DNA of 64,000 nt, taken from contig CAIIXF020000004.1 of assembly GCA_903813345.2 (NCBI GenBank), positions 1,280,513 through 1,344,512 on the forward strand, read 5' to 3'. The notes under the pieces were generated by a model. It was not told the DNA's origin. It worked only from the letters and a program-made list of their open reading frames with translations, and ran no database searches. A program made the position numbers and the translations under genes. This DNA comes from Owenia fusiformis (Eukaryota > Annelida > Polychaeta > Sabellida > Oweniidae). Below, in pieces: positions 37,401 to 46,400 of the stretch; position 1 is the stretch's first letter; each line of letters opens with the position of its first letter.

Positions 37401-40400
37401 TTGATAGCAGTGGATTTGTTGTAATGCATAAAGACTTTGTGAGCTGTTCAAATGAGAACCAACAAATCGAAGGTCTACATATAACAGTGAAGGTAAGTTT
37501 GCTGTAGTACCCTATACTAGAGGTGTCAAGTATTAACCGGTTAACCGGTTAACCGCCGATAATGCCTTGACCGGTCTGAGTTTTTATGGGCGGTTAGTTG
37601 ACCGTGTATAATTCTGTTATTTCCCGCGCTTATTTTGCATGCTAATCCGTTTGGTTTTATGGTGTCAGTTTCACGTAAGCTACTCATACATGTCATAAGT
37701 CCCATAACTCCTTACAAACATCCAATCAGCAACTTTAATCCCTGCCACATTGCTTTCCCGCGCTTACTTTGCATTTTAATCTGTTTGTTTTTCAAGCGTC
37801 AGTTTCATGTGAGCTACTCATGCATACATGTGATAGGTCCGATAATTCCTTACAAACATCCAATCAGCAACTTTAATCCCTGCCACATTGCTTTCCCGCG
37901 CTTACTTACATAGAATAGCGTAAAGCTTGACGAACGTAAAAATAAACGCCGATATATCATTTTTCCAATTTTTTTCAACTTTCAAGATCGAAGATGAAGA
38001 TTTCATTTGAAATCATCAGTTCAAATTTCCCGCCGGTTAACCGACTTTAACCGGTAAAAACCCCCGGTTAACCGGTTAATGCTCAAGCGGTTAATTGACA
38101 CCACTACCCTATACACTAGTCAACGAACTAGTGGACATAGGTGGACCCCACAATATGTGAAAAAAGATTTGGGCCAAAAATGGGCCTTACTTTTGAGAAA
38201 TTGTTCCTTGCCACATACAATTAAGTATTTGCTTCTTACGTAATTTTAACATGTACTAGATAATCCTTTTTGCACCAAAAATAGGGTAGTGTCATTTGAT
38301 ATGGTTGATTTAGTCATCCATGTCAGATGTGTTATGTAAATGGCGAATAATGCTTAATTGGTCAAGAGTGTCAGTTGCTATGGTCACTATTTTATATGTT
38401 GATGGTACTGTAATTTGATTGGTCAAAAGTCGTAAATTTTGCCATTTTATAGGAGCCTTCCATAGCAACACATATGATAAACAACAATTATATGAGAAGA
38501 CAGAAGTGCATCAACTTTGAGTCGATTGAGGATCATTACACCTGGCTAATGAATAGAGGAAGCATAGGGGTGAGTTGAAGTGCTATCAATCATCATCATC
38601 ATCATTATCATCATTAGGACGTAGTGGACTAAGCCAGTGATGTCGTCCTCTCATTACTTAAGCCACCTGACTTCTCAATTCTTTTTACAAGACCAAAACA
38701 AAAGAAACCTGTAAACATTATGTGACAAATATGTAGCTGTTCTTGACTTAAATAAATATATATTAAAAAAAAAAAAAAGAAACCTATAGCATATAGTGCT
38801 CCCTCTTCAATGTCATATATGATGAAATAAATTGTTAATCTATAAAAAAAATGTCATGCTTTAATATTCAGTAACCCTGTGAGTACCTTGAATACCCAGT
38901 GTGACTGAATCAAAAATATCATAGATATTATCAAAAAATATTATTCCAGTTTTGCTGGGCCTGCTTTTTGTCACCTTGTAAATCCTGACCTTTTTGTTAT
39001 TAGTTTTTATCATAAACTTTTCATTATAATATTATTATAAAATTACTTGCCATGCTAAAATTATTATTGCATATTTATTTTTCAGAATAATGGCATTGAT
39101 ATGATTGATTCTGTACCTGCCTATGAGCTTCATGCCATAGATTCAACTAACGCATTTGTGGGAATCAAGAAAAACTCTGCATTAGGCCTTGAACAATGCA
39201 AATGCTCAGCAACGGTACGAAGAATTAAGTTTTATTTTATTATTTGGAGTTTTTGAAGTACTAAATTTATAATTTTAAATGCAGCTTTTTTTAGTTGACA
39301 GTTTGAAATATTTTAAGGGAGGTAGAGACTTGAATTAAAGTTTTCACCTCAATATAAATGGTTTCCAAAACTATAAGGATATAGTACTATTGATAAATTT
39401 TAACTTTTAACCATTAAAAACTCCAAGATGATATGTACTGAAGTGTTAAATGACTATTTTTATCAGTGAAAGATATGTTTTGTGAAATGTCTTTGTTACA
39501 CTTACAGTGTCAGTGACACCTTTGCATTTAACTACTATTTTTCTTTTAGAGTTATTCCTCCATTAGTACTACAAGCCCTATCAATGTAATTTTATTTTTA
39601 TGCTTATAAGTAACATTATAATGGTGGCCATCCTCATGTTAATTGATTCATTTAAAGGTGCAACAATTAGTGCACGATCATGGACCAGTGTCAATATATA
39701 TTAAGTTTGGATATTTTATCAAGACTTACATCTATTTTTATTATCTACAAAGAAACCCCCTAGATAAACATTATTTCAGCTGATATTCCTCTTGAAACAT
39801 AGTGGATCTTAAAATATAAAACTGGATTGCCGCTTTTTGAAGCTTTGAACTAAATTTACACTTATTAATGCTGAAATTGATAGTTTAGCCTTGATAGCTC
39901 AGAAAAAGTTAAAATTTTCCTATTTTCTCTGTACAGGCCTTGTTGCTCCTTAAAGTATTTGGAATATTTTATCAGACAGTTTTGAATAGGAACTTTGGAG
40001 AGAATGAAAATTCAATGAAAACTGAATTGTTCTGCCACGGCTAAGATATGTAACTTTTGAAGTACCAGTCACATTAGTGTTCTATATAAACCAATATTAT
40101 CTAAATAAATAAACAAAAACAATTTTGAAAATCATGTAATTGTCCATTCTGTCTATCCATGATCATTATCCAATATTTGATATAAATATGGCCACCATCA
40201 TTATTAATGCACATATTGTTTAATCAAACATAATACGTTGTTTTACCTCACGAGATCTTTCACATATAAGTCCTCAAGCCAGGTCATATACTTCTAGTTT
40301 CCTATTACTCTTTTTTATAACTCAATTCTGTTTTAATTTTCTCATTCTTGGTACAATGCAACTACCTGTGTTTAATACTTGTTGTTCAATGTTTAATCAC

Positions 40401-43400
40401 CAGGTGGCAGCACTTGTGTTGTATTTTCAGTTTCTTCTTTCCTCACTAGGTGGAGTGCTAATGTTTGTCTTGGTTTGGTTACTCTATTTGGTATTTACTG
40501 GTAGTACCCATGCCCTGATCATGCTGGGATTGACTGCTCACAGTATTATGAATTTGAGAGGGGTCTCATCATATGAAACACTTATTATGAAATACTTCCC
40601 AGTTCTCTCCCCACATTGAAATCTCTGAGGTGCAGCACCTCCATGTATTTTATAAAACCAAAATTCTCCTCAATGCAATTAGATGCACCTCTTAAAATGT
40701 TACAATTAAGAATAAGAATATTCTATATATGTTGCACACAAAAGTACAAAATCATAAAATGTTGTACAAAATACTAAACTGTTGCATTAAAAAAATAATG
40801 AAATCCTCCAAGCAAAAAATCCTGGGGAGAGCACTGCTACCCATTGTATCATATGGAGATGACTTTGGAAATGACCTTGCAAATTCATACATCTTTAGTG
40901 TGTCCATTGTATGTCTTCTTCACTCTTCAGGTACTTTGTAGATAACTGAACACTTACCTTCATACTAGGTAAACTTTATAATTGTGTAGCATGAGCATGT
41001 TGCTAGCTTTCAAAAGGATAGGTATCGATATGGTGAAATGAATTCAACAATGTTTTTCTCTTAAACCAATTATTGAAAACATTCTGTAAAAACACAGTCC
41101 TTTATGTAATGTTGACTGATAAGCAACAATTTAATGCAAAAATTATTTGTATATGTTTTATATAACTGTTTTTGTTAAAATTTTTTTGTTTTTTAGTGCA
41201 ATTGTTTTTAGTTCCTTTCTACCAATTCTTGAGAATGAAATAAAATGCTTTTCCGAACCTTGTTGGAACAAAAAAGCATATACAACATTTTCTTAAACCT
41301 CTCAATATTACAAAGGAAATTTTGGTTGATTTAACAAAAAGTATGCAAAAACTTAAAACAACCCCCCCAATAGATGAAAATTAAAATAAGCATTTTATTT
41401 CATAAACAAGATACTAAGAAATTTCCATTTCTAACTTTCGTTTGTACAATTATAAAATTGAGAGACCTAAACACATTGTGTTCATGTCGTTTTGTTTCAA
41501 TGAGGTTCGGATAGATGTTTCATTTCATTCCGAACCTATGATACCAAGAACAAAAGAACATCGGATGTGTTTTCTAAACCAATATAGAGAAAAGGATAAA
41601 TATACATTTCATTTATAATGATACCATCCACAAGATGACCAGTAAATTGACGATGTGTAAAATTTTCAGTATGTTTTGATGACTGGTTTAAGAGAAACGC
41701 ATGTTCAAAAAGTTCACGATATCGATCCCACTCCTTTCTCCGATTAGAACAACCTTATATTTGGCTTTCCTTTTTACCCTATTTTGCTCATACATATTGT
41801 ATATTTTTTTATTTACTTTTTTCAAAGCATACCCATTTTTATGAAATCATGAAACTTATCTCTTTGCATCTAGTAGATAAACTGGAAAATGTCTTTTACA
41901 AGAACATACACAAGAATACACATAGGCAATCAAATTTCAATTGTCAAGACAACTTTGAGGCAAAAAGGGTTTTGAGTGAAAGGCAATATTATAAATGTCA
42001 ACATTAAACATCATAAAAAACAAACTCACTATACATTATTGTAATTAATTGTACCATTGAATTTCTGTATCGTAAAAACCTAAATTGGAATAAACTATAT
42101 TTGAAAAAAAAAATTAAACCTCATTTTCACAGTTTCAATTGAAAATAAATTATAATTATATTTTTCTGTAAAATTCTGGCAAGGCAGTTTCCTTGTTTGC
42201 CTCATGGCTGCCTATTCATATCAACTTTATTCAAAACATACATGGAAAGTGTACCCCCATAAATGTGGAACATGTGTATAACTTAACTTAACTAATAACT
42301 TGTGTATGAAAATCTTGGGGTTGAAAATAAGCTGGATTAGTGGCTATTTAGATAAAATTCAGCTTTGTGTCAACGGCTGACAATGTTTTACAACCCCAAG
42401 TTTTCAATACACAAGTAGTTTTGGGGGTGATTTGAAAAACCAACCCCACGTTTATGGGGGTAGGAAAGTGTTAATTTCCAACTAGCATGAACAGCATGAT
42501 ATTTCTACTAATATAATAGATGTCCTCAGGTATCACTTTTAGAGCCAAGATCATTCCATGTGAAATTTTACGTTCATTATTTAAATGCATTGTGTTTTTA
42601 CTATGCAAGATTGGATTTTTATTTTCTCAATTCTCCCATCCCATACTTACTGTAGATACACTTAATTTGGCTCCCGCTTTAATTTGACAGTTTTGCGGAT
42701 TCAGAAAATCCGCCAAATTAAAAATCCGTCAAATTTCGGAATTTTTTTCCAATGCACTTCAGAAATTAAACTCCAGGGCGCGAGGGGCCCCTTTTCCTGC
42801 CAACATGTCACTAATTTTACATTATTCCAAAAGAAATACAGAAAATATCTTAAAGTAAGTAAAAACCTGTCCTAATGACATAAACATCTACAAAAATTAA
42901 ACTTCAGTCCTGAATCCGCCAAATTAAATAGCCACCAATATTTGAAATTGAGCAAATCTGTCAAATTAATTAGCGTCAAAATAAGTGTATCTATGATTAC
43001 TGTGGTGTTCAGATGTACAGTTTTTATTACTCTTCTTACAATCACGGGGGTCCAACTATGTACAAAAAATGTTAATTTTTTGAATTTTAGACCCCCGTGA
43101 CAATGTAAATCTAGACACAAATTTAGATTAAGGTTTCCCTTTTACTTAGAAATATTTTATTTTCAAGCTGTAATGTAAAACACCTTCCCAATAAAGCTCT
43201 GCCGCCTTTTGCTGTATCAAAGTAACTATGATATATCGGCAAGATTTAACCTATTACCCAGAGTGACGAGATTTCTCGTCACCTCAGAAATGACCTTGAA
43301 ACCCAGAGTGACGAGATAATCCGTCACAAAATTGTTCACTAAAATTGCTCTTATTTGAACAATTTTTATCCGATTTACACAAAAATTCTTTTAAAATGTC

Positions 43401-45576
43401 TAGAAATGATCTCCAGTGTCTAATTTTATTAAATTGAACATCATCTGTTGTGTATGTATGTAGTTAAATGTCAAAAGCAGTCAAAATGAAAAAATGATCT
43501 GGTTTCAACCTCTTTTAAAACCTGGGATTCAAGAGGTTAATGTCAGAGGTTGTATGAAGCGTCTTTTACAAAAATCTAATAAATATTTCAAAATTAGCAA
43601 TATGTTTGGAAGTACAGTACTGTACATATTTTGGAAAAGAAAAAGTAAATAAATAAATAAAATAAATGGAAATTGTTTTTTCAGAACCAAGGCCAGTCAG
43701 GAAGTGATTATTCCTGCACAAATGAAGGTGACAAATTTTGTGAGTGTCCATGCTTCGGCCAGGCTGACTTTGACTATTGCACTAATACATTTCCACTGGG
43801 AAGGTAAGTTGTTTGAAACACACTAAAAAATTAAAAGTCACGATTTATCCCCAAATGTAGTTCACTTAAGTGAATATGATTAAATTTAATAAAAGGTCTC
43901 TCACTCATTGAATAAAGACAGATCAAAGTGTCATGTATTTGCATTAAGCTGCAATCACCTTCATTAGCTTCCTTTTGGGATACAGAAAAATTAAAGTGTA
44001 GGGATGGGACAGAACGAAAAACTGATTCAATTTGTTCAAGTTCTGATACTGAAGGTAAAAACTCTCGAACTGGACTGTTTCTAACAACGTCTTCATCGCA
44101 AGAAATGAGGGAACAATGAACCTGTATTGACCGTGTTCATTATTGTAATTTTAGCGATGGATCGCCAACTTGTACCCCTGACCCTCCACCATTTGAGCTG
44201 AAAACTTTGATTGAGGAGTCTGTTGTGAATTCTCTAGATCTTTGCGTGCAGTTGTTCTCATGTGTTCAACAGTTTAGCCAAAAGTAAGTTATCCCAAGCA
44301 AAAATGATGAGATGTATTTAACTCTTTATACACAATGTCAAGACAATGATTGACCCATTAAGACAAGTGTTAGAGTGCCACTTTTATACCAAATAATAAA
44401 ATAGATTGCCACTTTTATAGCGTACATCCAAAAAATTAAAAAAATTAAATATAACTGACAAATCTTTGAACCAATCAAAGTACTCATTCTCTTGTTTTGA
44501 GTAATTGAACCACCATAGAAAAGGAATGAGATAATAGGCTTTATGTCGATGTCATTCAAGGATATGCTCAGCCTGTGTAGTTCAGATTTACAATGTATTT
44601 TCCAGAATAGAGTCAATGTTTTCAGAATATTGAGTTTAGTTGATTGATTCATTGGTAAAATGTATTTTTCCGTATTTCCAGCGATTGTCTTCAGTCTGGT
44701 ACATGCACATGGTGTAAAAACCCAAATAATGCAACCCAGGGTCTCTGCATGGAATCTAAATGCTCAGGGGGAAATGATGCCTGTTATGGCCTTTTTGCTC
44801 CCCAAGGTCCAGGGGATGGTGGCGATGGCAATGGCGATGGCGATGGTGATGGCGATGGCAATGAAGAAGGAAATAACCAGACAGGGGTGATAGTGGGAGT
44901 GGTTGTCGCTGTGATACTTATTGTAGCAGCGATTATAGTCGGTGTTTGCCTTTATCGTAGGAAACAAAGAGGGAAGAAAAATAATGCCCATGAAATGGTG
45001 GACAATACAGTTAACTCAAACAGGCAGGCCTCAAACAGGCAGGCGATGAGCCCATATCGAGCACCTAGTATACCTACAGAGGACACTCTTCCCCCTGCAT
45101 TTGGTGAAGCACCATCTAGGCCCGGAAGTGTCGCTCTAGCCCCAGGTCAAAGTACAACTAATATATACCATGAGGTTAATTTCCAGCCTCGACCGGGACA
45201 AGTCAACCCATATGGTATCACGAATCTTGCCAATGCCGATTTTGATACGTATACACCCCCAACTGAACCTGCCCCTAAACCACCGAGTTATCACGAATCA
45301 ATGCGACAGCAAGCCCCCTCATACCACCACATGGGAAACACCGGGGAAGAGGGTTATGAAAATCCATCAATGCATTATGAGCCAATGCGTGGGCCAAATA
45401 GTATTGAGCCCAGTGCGCCAAGATATGGTGCACAACCGGGTACATCAAGCTTTCACCCTCAACCGAATTCTGGCACTCCACTTAGTTCAATAGAAATGTA
45501 TGATAATCGACAACAGAGTGGATATAATCCTAATTTCAAAAATTCAATACCATCAAATGATCATGCGAGATTCTGA
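16421..45576 (+). CDS. VWFA and cache domain protein (CACHD1 / alpha2delta-like)
   Basis: Reconstructed exons: 16421-16582, 21909-21971, 22373-22534, 23044-23258, 23888-24044 (or 25673-25817), 29444-29678, 29982-30125, 31872-31954, 32250-32382, 32787-33172, 33749-33914, 34165-34301, 34568-34728, 35944-36054, 36345-36467, 37390-37492, 38453-38569, 39086-39214, 40404-40490, 43685-43803, 44155-44283, 44682-45576. All phases agree: 1338 aa. Order: signal peptide (~12-29); VWA_N (~76-204, ending RFRPWY); VWA with MIDAS DKSGSM (220-225) and LFLTDG (~341); first Cache (~408-560); second VWA_N/Cache-like part with VRPWY (~690-850); hydrophobic segment (~930-958); Cys-rich region; Asp-Gly run; transmembrane helix (~1109-1132); ~206-aa cytoplasmic tail with PPSY and Tyr motifs. 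The long tail favours a CACHD1-like type I protein over a GPI-anchored alpha2delta. Known relatives modulate voltage-gated calcium channels. Confidence 0.92.
16655..17048. repeat. ~20-bp minisatellite in intron 1
   Basis: Alternating units of the form TTGTCATTTAAAAGAGAGTA and TTGTCATTTCAAAGAGAGTC, about 20 copies with 18-20 bp spacing and small indels. The open frame across it is an artefact of the repeat. Confidence 0.9.
17929..19867 (-). mobile_element. Full-length mariner-type transposon with ~187-bp TIRs
   Basis: The 1939-bp element is flanked by TA (17927-17928 and 19868-19869), the Tc1/mariner target duplication. Both ends start CCAGGTCGTTCAATAAGTTC. The inverted repeats run to about 18115 and from about 19681, with the outer ~130 bp essentially identical. 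It lies antisense in intron 1 of the VWA-Cache gene and encodes an apparently intact transposase split by a small intron. The TIRs are much longer than the ~30 bp usual for mariners. Confidence 0.95.
18234..19481 (-). CDS. Mariner D,D34D transposase with a spliceosomal intron
   Basis: Exon 1 is 18759-19481 (241 codons) and exon 2 is 18614-18234. The donor ATG|GTAAGC and acceptor TTTCAG|GTT bound a 144-bp intron in phase 0, giving 367 aa. The N-terminal part carries helix-turn-helix domains (TIYQWYQRF region; VNISIGRTHFILKE) and a GRPV linker. Catalytic residues: first Asp in ITCDEVYVSYYEP, second in HQDNAPCHRA, third in SPDEAPCDFGVF with 34 residues between the last two, the D,D34D mariner signature. 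The linker region runs through RHLKRAFSKKRPLLELA in exon 2. Without splicing the frame stops at 18672. No frameshift or stop in the exons, so the copy looks recently active. Cut-and-paste transposition at TA sites is the family role. Confidence 0.92.
19885..20394. repeat. Purine-rich ~24-bp minisatellite, left part
   Basis: Units like GAATCTATATACCAGAAGGG + GGAG repeat about 20 times with ATATATACAAGAAGG variants. The array stops at 20394, where a TIR element begins, and resumes at 21661, so it was one array before the insertion. Open frames on both strands are repeat artefacts. Confidence 0.93.
20395..21660. mobile_element. Mariner-like element without intact transposase
   Basis: Ends CAGGGTGTCTGGAAAGTAAA (left) and the complement of CAGGGTGTCCGGAAAGTAAA (right), flanked by TA. 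Inverted similarity extends with decay about 180 bp inwards (paired GTTGTTATGG motifs near 20543 and 21508). The 1266-bp interior has no intact transposase. A minus-strand remnant around 21210-21290 reads LSISQIADEIGF, a helix-turn-helix-like piece. It split the purine-rich minisatellite. Confidence 0.85.
21661..21775. repeat. Purine-rich minisatellite, right part
   Basis: Continuation of the TATACCAGAAGGGG array found at 19885-20394, displaced by the TIR element between them. Includes a G run near 21720. Confidence 0.85.
23888..24044 (+). CDS. Exon 5a of the VWA-Cache gene (MIDAS version a)
   Basis: Acceptor ACAG|G at 23887/23888; donor AGG|GTGAGA after 24044. 157 nt, entering in phase 2 and leaving in phase 0. 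Encodes PWYVESATPQSKDIVIVID, then KSGSM, then a loop AGGSPTRLINIAKDAAN and the helix end LDTLNPSDR. It carries the DxSGS metal-ion-dependent adhesion site that in alpha2delta proteins is needed for channel trafficking. A second version lies at 25673-25817. Confidence 0.92.
24116..24447. repeat. ~105-bp tandem repeat, three copies
   Basis: Lies between exons 5a and 5b. The landmark CTAAATTGTATAGAAATGC recurs at about 105-bp spacing (24166, 24271, 24377), together with CAAATTTTAGAGAG and GGAATAAGCAAGGAATAAA. Confidence 0.85.
25060..25375. mobile_element. Compound palindromic repeat (MITE-like) between exons 5a and 5b
   Basis: An outer inverted pair around TTTTTCGTATGATC / GATCATACGATAAAAA and GCTACTGAGATTGTCCCC / GGGGACATTCTCAGTAGC spans about 25070-25235. 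An adjoining inverted pair around ATGATTTGAAGTGCAAT spans about 25240-25372. The second module recurs at 48498-48635 with the same TTTTTATCG flank. Confidence 0.7.
25673..25817 (+). CDS. Exon 5b of the VWA-Cache gene (alternative MIDAS version b)
   Basis: Acceptor TTTAG|G at 25672/25673; donor AGG|GTAGGT after 25817. 145 nt with the same entry (2) and exit (0) phases as exon 5a but 4 codons shorter. Encodes PWYAEAVVPASKDVIIVID, the same KSGSM, then a shorter loop GTTLMDTAKRAAN and LETMNPNDR. The open frame, conserved MIDAS and clean splice sites say it is functional. Including both exons, or neither, shifts the frame, so use is expected to be mutually exclusive. Confidence 0.88.
25835..26990. 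repeat. 48-bp minisatellite beginning at the exon 5b donor
   Basis: The unit containing GGCTACAGTTGACAGGTCCC, TCAAATCATG and TCTCATAAAGCATATT repeats about 23 times at 48-bp spacing, some units shortened by 5-6 bp. Degenerate TTGACAGGTCCC units continue to about 27500. The first degenerate unit (TTACAGTTTGACAGG) begins a few bases after the exon 5b donor. Long open frames on both strands are artefacts. Confidence 0.95.
27510..29443. other. Rest of intron 5 (exon 5b to exon 6)
   Basis: No coding exon recognised. Contains a copy of the dispersed CTGTAACAAATGG ... GGTGGTGACAT repeat near 28985-29075; otherwise AT-rich. Confidence 0.45.
30330..31775. mobile_element. Fold-back element, copy A, interrupted by a second palindrome
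   Basis: Same family as 41013-41737. The ends are inverted versions of AAAGGATA...TATCGATATGGTGAA, and the arms pair around TTTCTCTTAAACCA, GGTTCGGA and GAGAGACCTAAACA. Copy A is longer because a 740-bp palindrome (30678-31417) sits in its centre. Lies in intron 7. Non-autonomous; no transposase seen. Confidence 0.85.
30678..31417. mobile_element. Nested 740-bp palindromic MITE with CAGGGTGT ends
   Basis: Left end CAGGGTGTTCAAAA and right end the complement of CAGGGTGTAAAAAA. Beyond short A-runs the arms pair almost to the centre (about 31050), for example CTCCAGGGACTTTACAGTCA / TGACTGTAAAGTCCCTGGAG. TA follows the right end; the left flank reads TG where the uninterrupted relative at about 41372 has TA, so one target-site base has probably mutated. 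Mariner-type ends. Confidence 0.85.
32200..32260 (+). repeat. Duplicated acceptor at exon 9
   Basis: ATTGCAG|AAGGGACTTTCA at 32204 and TTTGCAG|AAGGGGCTTTTC at 32250 (the true exon 9 start) are near-copies 46 bp apart. Use of the first would add 46 nt, shift the frame and meet a TAA soon after. Confidence 0.6.
33590..33785 (+). repeat. Partial duplication of the intron 10/exon 11 junction
   Basis: The stretch ATCCCCATGCTTCTTCATTT-AG-ATTAATGAGAC (to about 33690) repeats about 90 bp later as ATCACCCATGCTTTTCCATT-TAG-ATTAATGGGAC at the real exon 11 acceptor (33748/33749). The upstream copy has a short deletion and loses its frame after TGTGTGTATTGTGAT, so it is a decayed partial exon with a still plausible acceptor. 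Confidence 0.7.
35004..36043 (+). repeat. 8 x 130-bp array amplifying the exon 14 splice acceptor
   Basis: Eight head-to-tail units of exactly 130 bp. Each holds an intron tail (TAAACCTTTTCTTCTG, pyrimidines, GCATTTAG) and about 100 bp of exon 14 coding sequence. Exon starts fall at 35034, 35164, 35294, 35424, 35554, 35684, 35814 and 35944. Units differ by only a few substitutions. In units 1-7 the coding part runs into the next unit's intron tail and an in-frame TAA. Only unit 8 continues to CTCTATGATGGCAA and the donor GTAAGT. Confidence 0.97.
35944..36054 (+). CDS. Exon 14 of the VWA-Cache gene (last unit of the array)
   Basis: 111 nt completing the Trp codon split after exon 13 (VRP-W) and encoding YKRAVSNRGKITLNAPYDDA, LGLGYVITLSHTLYDG. 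This is the extracellular part of the second Cache-like domain. It is the only array copy with a donor (AA|GTAAGT) matching the phase of exon 15. Using any upstream copy as a terminal exon would give a product of about 770 residues ending in HTL, without membrane anchor or tail. Confidence 0.9.
36468..36530. repeat. Short tandem repeat at the exon 15 donor
   Basis: AAATTGCCGCTAATGTTTTT repeats three times immediately after the exon 15 donor (36468). Confidence 0.85.
36650..36761. mobile_element. 112-bp hairpin MITE in intron 15
   Basis: Ends GTTATGTCACTATGACGTGA and its exact inverted partner at 36742-36761, with pairing continuing through AATATGCCT. Noncoding. Confidence 0.75.
37181..37292. 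repeat. 29-bp tandem repeat, about four copies
   Basis: AGCCTTACTATTATGAATAT + TCCCTGAAC repeats with no spacing in intron 15. The last copy diverges. Confidence 0.88.
37518..38106. mobile_element. Non-autonomous hAT element (589 bp) in intron 16
   Basis: Terminal inverted repeats TAGAGGTGTCAA / TAGTGGTGTCAA are flanked by the 8-bp direct repeat CCCTATAC (37510-37517 and 38107-38114), the hAT hallmark. Subterminal regions are crowded with AACCGGTTAACCGG motifs, likely transposase-binding repeats. The centre contains two tandem ~140-bp copies sharing CCAATCAGCAACTTTAATCC. No transposase. Confidence 0.9.
40404..40490 (+). CDS. Exon 19 of the VWA-Cache gene (hydrophobic segment)
   Basis: Acceptor ATCACCAG|GTG; donor TTG|GTATTT is weak. 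87 nt in phase 0 on both sides, joining exon 18 (CKCSAT) to exon 20 (NQGQSG). Encodes a 29-residue hydrophobic stretch starting VAALVLYFQFLLSSLGG. Alpha2delta proteins have a comparable hydrophobic region before their C-terminal Cys-rich part. Skipping it keeps the frame, so it could be alternative. Less certain than the other exons because of the donor. Confidence 0.6.
41013..41737. mobile_element. Fold-back element, copy B, uninterrupted
   Basis: About 725 bp with inverted ends (GGTATCGATATGGTGAA / TTCACGATATCGATCCC) and long paired arms. It shows the empty site (ACCCCCCCAATAGATGAAAA) that is split in copy A at 30678. In intron 19. Confidence 0.85.
42652..42995. mobile_element. MITE-like inverted repeat in intron 19
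   Basis: Ends TAGATACACTTAATTTGG and AATAAGTGTATCTA are inverted. Internal motifs CCGCCAAATTAA and GTCAAATT recur in both orientations. Noncoding. Confidence 0.6.
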
Positions 45577-46400
45577 ATTTGTATTAGTGGGGTATAACAT
45601 GTGTATTAGTGGGATATAACATGTATATTATATGAACTCATGCAAAATTATGTAGAAAATCATTAATTTTAACCCACCATATTCACGAATTATTAAATGT
45701 CAAGCCCAGTGTCTAGAATTTAGAAGTAAGATGAAATAACTCTAAAAAAACCTGTCACAATTTTATAGTTTTGCTCAAAATATTCCATATCATGATTATA
45801 CAATAAGCAACCAACAATTCTTTATATCATGAGAATCCTTTGAATTCAGTTAGCTCATTTGAAACTATATTCTCCAATTTCCATTTAGGCAACATGTGAG
45901 GATATCGTTGAGAGGTACACTTTGTCCTTTCATTTAGGCAACATGTGAGGATATCGTTGAGAGGTGCACTTTGTCCTTACAGTAAACACTTCTGAACTCT
46001 TCTGTAAAAATATGTCTTAATCTTAAACTGCATTATATTAATGCTCTCGCATATATATATTTTTTTTACATATATATAATAGGATTTATTTGTACTGATG
46101 CCCTTTTAAGGCCAAACGTACATCCAACATACAATTTTCATTAACAGTAAAAATAGCAATAAAGTAAAGAAAATAGGATTACATTCTTCAATTGACATAT
46201 ACTGAAAATGGCAGGGTGTGTGTGAAAATTAATTGTAACATATTATAACTTGAAATTTCAGTTTTAGTGTACTATAAACCTGTGAATTTTGTCTAAATTT
46301 GATATTACATATTTTTTTAAATATCAGTTTATTGGCAATATTGAAAGCATGGCATTTAGCCTTTAATATGTTTCTTTGACTGATTCACCATCCCTCAATA
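45577..46400 (+). other. Presumed 3' UTR of the VWA-Cache gene
   Basis: Follows the stop codon at 45574-45576. Candidate polyadenylation signals are ATTAAA at 45692-45697 and AATAAA at 46158-46163. Includes a two-copy ~50-bp tandem duplication at about 45885-45983 (TTTAGGCAACATGTGAGG, GATATCGTTGAGAGG). Confidence 0.5.

Noticed and set aside
43928-44119. Possible extra exon between exons 20 and 21
   Set aside because: The acceptor-like GGGATACAG leads to a stop (GTG TAG) in the phase required after exon 20, and exons 20 and 21 already join in phase.
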